Positions 61,301-64,000 of a stretch of 64,000 bases of DNA are shown here, piece after piece. Origin of the DNA: Megaleporinus macrocephalus (taxonomy: Eukaryota > Chordata > Actinopteri > Characiformes > Anostomidae); NCBI GenBank assembly GCA_021613375.1, contig CM038710.1, positions 23,859,667 to 23,923,666 on the forward strand, written 5' to 3'. Below the pieces are notes generated by a model, which was not told the origin of the DNA, searched no databases, and saw nothing but the letters and a program-made list of their open reading frames with translations. Position 1 is the first letter of the stretch, and the number at the start of each line of letters is the position of its first letter. The position numbers and the translations under genes were made by a program.

Positions 61301-64000
61301 TGCTGTCACCAGTGAAAGGATGATAGCCACAAACAGGAAACACACACCTCCGATCATTCCAGCCAGCAGGGGTTCAGGAACAAATGCCAGCAAGCCTGGT
61401 GGAGCTGGGTACACCTCCATACCTGCAAAGCACATTTTGATACTTTAACAATGTGGCTATGATTATGAAAACTTTAATTTGTGATTGTTGCCCTGATACC
61501 AACAAGATCTGTGATATACACTTACCCTGAGTGGAGATATTGACTGATTCACTGGGGTCACTAAGCATCTTATCTCTGCGTGACAGTAGTCGTAAATCAT
61601 AGTTGGAGTCCTGCAATAAGGAAAGAAAACATTTAAGCTACATTCTGTTGCAGTCAAGTCACACATATGAAAACATAGAAACATAAACTTAAACATTTAC
61701 CCTCATCAGTCCCTGCACAATCATTTCTGTAACACTGATGTTGACTGCTTCATCAAGAGTAATCCACTCGCCCTTTTCTTGTCTTGCCTGGAGGACAAAG
61801 CCTGTGATTGGTGGAAACTGAACAGGGGGTGAGAACCACTGCAACAGCACTCCCACTGCTGTACGATTTACAGACAGTGATGTGGGAGGGGGCACTGCTG
61901 CTAAAGTAGTGACTACAGTGGGAGGATCTGTCGGTGCAGCTGAATAACAAAAAAAGGACACAAACCACTAGTCAAGTGAAGAAAAACTCTGAGAACTTAA
62001 TAATATGTAATTTATGCTGTGCAGTTGATGAAGCAAATTTCAAGCATATACTGACCCAACGTCCTGACGGTAACAATCTCACTGAAGGGACCAGATCCCA
62101 GCTTGTTCTGAGGCAGAACACTGAATTGATAACTTGTGGCAGCTTGCAGACCCGTAACAAGGAAGGTGGATTTAGATGTGGGCACGGGGAGCGACGCCCA
62201 CTCGTGTTTACCTCTAGTAGTGGGCTTTACCCTGAGAGACACAGCAAAACAATGAAACATCAATAAACCTAATTAGATTAAACAACCAATCTGACAAAAC
62301 TGGTTAGGCAGGAACCACAAATGAAGATGTAAGGGTGAGAATTTAGATCAGGGAAAGCCTTGATAAACTTGATCAGGTCTATTAGACAAGGTTGCAACAA
62401 CACTATATAGGACCTTAAGATCTGGAGATGGATACCATTATTTAGACCAAATGAAGTCACTGACCAGACAGTAAACTTCTGTGTATATCCTCCATCAAAG
62501 CCAGGCTCCCAAGACACATTGGCATGGTTGATCCCTGGATCTACAGACACTGCAGTCACGGCATGGGGGCTTGTGCCTAACAGAGAAAGTGAGTAAACAG
62601 GCAGTCCATACCAAAAGACTGTATGTATATTGGCAGGCTAGACACAAAACAAAACAATCTAATTCTCACCCAGTACTAAGATCATAGTGCCTGTGCTAAC
62701 GGTGGCCACACGGTTGGTGGCATGACACTCCCATGCCCCCTGGTGGTCTTTACTGAGAGGACGCAGGATCAAAGAACCATTCGACAAGACAGTAAATGGA
62801 GAGCGTGGGACAGAACCAACCTGAAACACAAAAAACAGAAATCATGCTATGCAAACAAAGAGGAGCATTTCTAAATTTTCAAAAATTTGATAATAATTTC
62901 TTGAGAAATAGCTTGGGAAAAAAAATGCTCACCTTACTCCAGGTAATATTAGGTGATGGGTCTCCGTGTGCTTGACAAGGTATTATCAGCTCTCTACCCA
63001 CCTCTTGCAGATATTCAGCCCTGGGGGATAATCGAAATGAGGGTGGATCCTATGGAAGAGAGAAGATGATGTAAACAGGTGTATTATGCTGAATTTTCAC
63101 TTTTTCCTAATCCTTTTTTCCCTAATCACATTTTCCCTAATCAAAACGTCCTGAGAGGCTGCATTCCATTCATTTCACCATTTAAGTTGTTACTTATCAT
63201 GCATGACACTGGAAAAATTGCTGTCCTTTTTAATAACCATTTATAACTATTTTTATAACCATGTGTCATATGCTCAACAATTTACTGTAAACAGCAAATA
63301 ACAAAGCAAATAAATAGTTCACAGCAAATAAGTTGTACAGTTTTTTACTAATTCCTCCCTACCTTCAGGATGACTTTGGTGGGCTCTGACTGGCCCATAG
63401 TTCCATAGCTGTTGTAGGCTGTGCAGGTGTACATGCCCACGGCATCATCATTGGCTGTAGCTATAAACACTGAGCCTTCTGAATTAACCATCCAGCCTGG
63501 GTACTAATCAATCAAGGAATACAGGACAAACTTAACTTCAATGTCAAAGAATAAAGAACAAGGGTTTTGATAACTGAAGAGATGTCTGGGTCTCTCATTA
63601 GTACCTGGTCCAAGTCCAGTGAATCTCCATCTTTGGTCCAGTTTACATACAGCATAGGGGGCTCAGCTTGGACTGGACAAATAATCGATCCTCCCATGCC
63701 AACAGGGAGGTAGGTCTCTCTGGGCATCCGCACAACTCGTGCAGGATCTGAGAAAAGAGATGGATGAGTGTCAAGAACAACCATAAAACCAAATACACAG
63801 AAAGTTGTGTGGTACCAAAAACAACAATTAATACTCTCCTCAAAGTCATATTGACTTTAAAGCAGCAGATCACATATAGTAACACAATACTCACGTTTTA
63901 CTTTAAGGTAGGCAGAAGCCGAAGGCGGAGTTAATAGCCCATTGGTGGGTATGCAGGTATAGTTCCCAGAGTCTTCTGGGATTAGTCCAGGAATGAGAAG
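55346..64000 (-). CDS. igsf9: Immunoglobulin superfamily member 9 (Turtle/Dasm1 family), partial, 14 exons seen
   Basis: Neuronal single-pass adhesion protein of the Turtle family, involved in dendrite and synapse development. Exons in order: 64000-63895 (cut by the window edge), 63747-63605, 63503-63363, 63049-62933, 62820-62670, 62576-62465, 62231-62056, 61939-61701, 61610-61526, 61422-61252, 60772-60736, 59454-55984, 55844-55675, 55539-55346, with phases all joining. Visible domains: end of one Ig domain (DSGNYTCIPTN), an Ig domain with GMYTCTAYN, an Ig domain with GAWECHATN, two fibronectin III domains (NVSWEPGFDGGYTQKF; VLLQWFSPP), one membrane helix (LLAGMIGGVCFLFVAIILSL), then a tail of about 1300 aa. 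Family tail motifs ISRGPDGRF, EYLSLPGFIEM and RRNTSVDESYEWD favour IGSF9 over IGSF9B. It ends SGSALL, a possible PDZ ligand. The tail is far longer than human IGSF9's (roughly 425 aa). First Ig domains and signal peptide lie outside. Confidence 0.9.

Noticed and set aside
55346..64000. Assignment to igsf9b rather than igsf9
   Set aside because: The tail motifs RRNTSVDESYEWD and EYLSLPGFIEM and the ALREEF-like C-terminus resemble IGSF9. As I recall it, IGSF9B lacks these and ends differently. A tree would settle it.

Overview
This is a vertebrate nuclear window, almost certainly from a ray-finned fish. The genes are intron-rich with GT-AG junctions and fish-like protein sequences. The intergenic DNA is AT-rich and carries Tc1/mariner remnants, (AT)n and (GT)n microsatellites, a 26-bp minisatellite and several copies of a palindromic interspersed repeat that I associate with otophysan fishes (characins, catfishes and relatives). 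The species cannot be fixed from the sequence alone. No bacterial, plasmid, phage or CRISPR features are present. All gene models were built by reading exons and checking that splice phases join, and each complete model sums to a whole number of codons.

Layout. 1-8.4 kb: gene-poor flank with a degenerate Tc1 copy (490-1389), a short-inverted-repeat element (about 3.43-3.68 kb), the minisatellite (4.62-5.41 kb) and a diverged second copy of the cdc45 3' UTR. 8.4-16.5 kb: cdc45 on the minus strand (18 coding exons, 572 aa). 16.5-17.1 kb: a compact divergent promoter with E2F-like sites. 17.1-20.1 kb: ufd1 on the plus strand (308 aa). 20.8-26.3 kb: ciao1 on the minus strand (332 aa), tail-to-tail with ufd1. 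26.3-27.3 kb: a second divergent promoter containing a large hairpin. 27.2-32.1 kb: tmem127 on the plus strand (237 aa). 32.7-44.0 kb: repeat-rich desert with palindromic repeats, two Tc1 fragments, a nested palindrome, and one unrecognised minus-strand candidate gene (about 40.6-42.2 kb). 44.9-47.0 kb: ccdc74 (290 aa, plus). 48.9-51.9 kb: es1/gatd3 (269 aa, plus). 52.0-64.0 kb: igsf9 on the minus strand, running off the right edge (its 5' part is missing).

The two head-to-head pairs (cdc45/ufd1 and ciao1/tmem127) match divergent pairs known in mammals, but in human they lie on different chromosomes. There is no operon logic. Functions are DNA replication (cdc45), ubiquitin-dependent protein extraction (ufd1), cytosolic Fe-S assembly (ciao1), endolysosomal mTOR control (tmem127), a coiled-coil microtubule/cilium protein (ccdc74), a mitochondrial DJ-1-like protein (es1) and a neuronal adhesion protein (igsf9).

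The most notable observations are three unusual introns. The es1 gene has a textbook U12-type AT-AC intron, without which its frame cannot be joined. cdc45 has a probable U12-type GT-AG intron, and its intron 5 needs a GC donor to keep the frame. Also of interest are the unrecognised serine-rich candidate at 40.6-42.2 kb, the hairpin in the ciao1/tmem127 promoter, and the very long single-exon cytoplasmic tail of igsf9.
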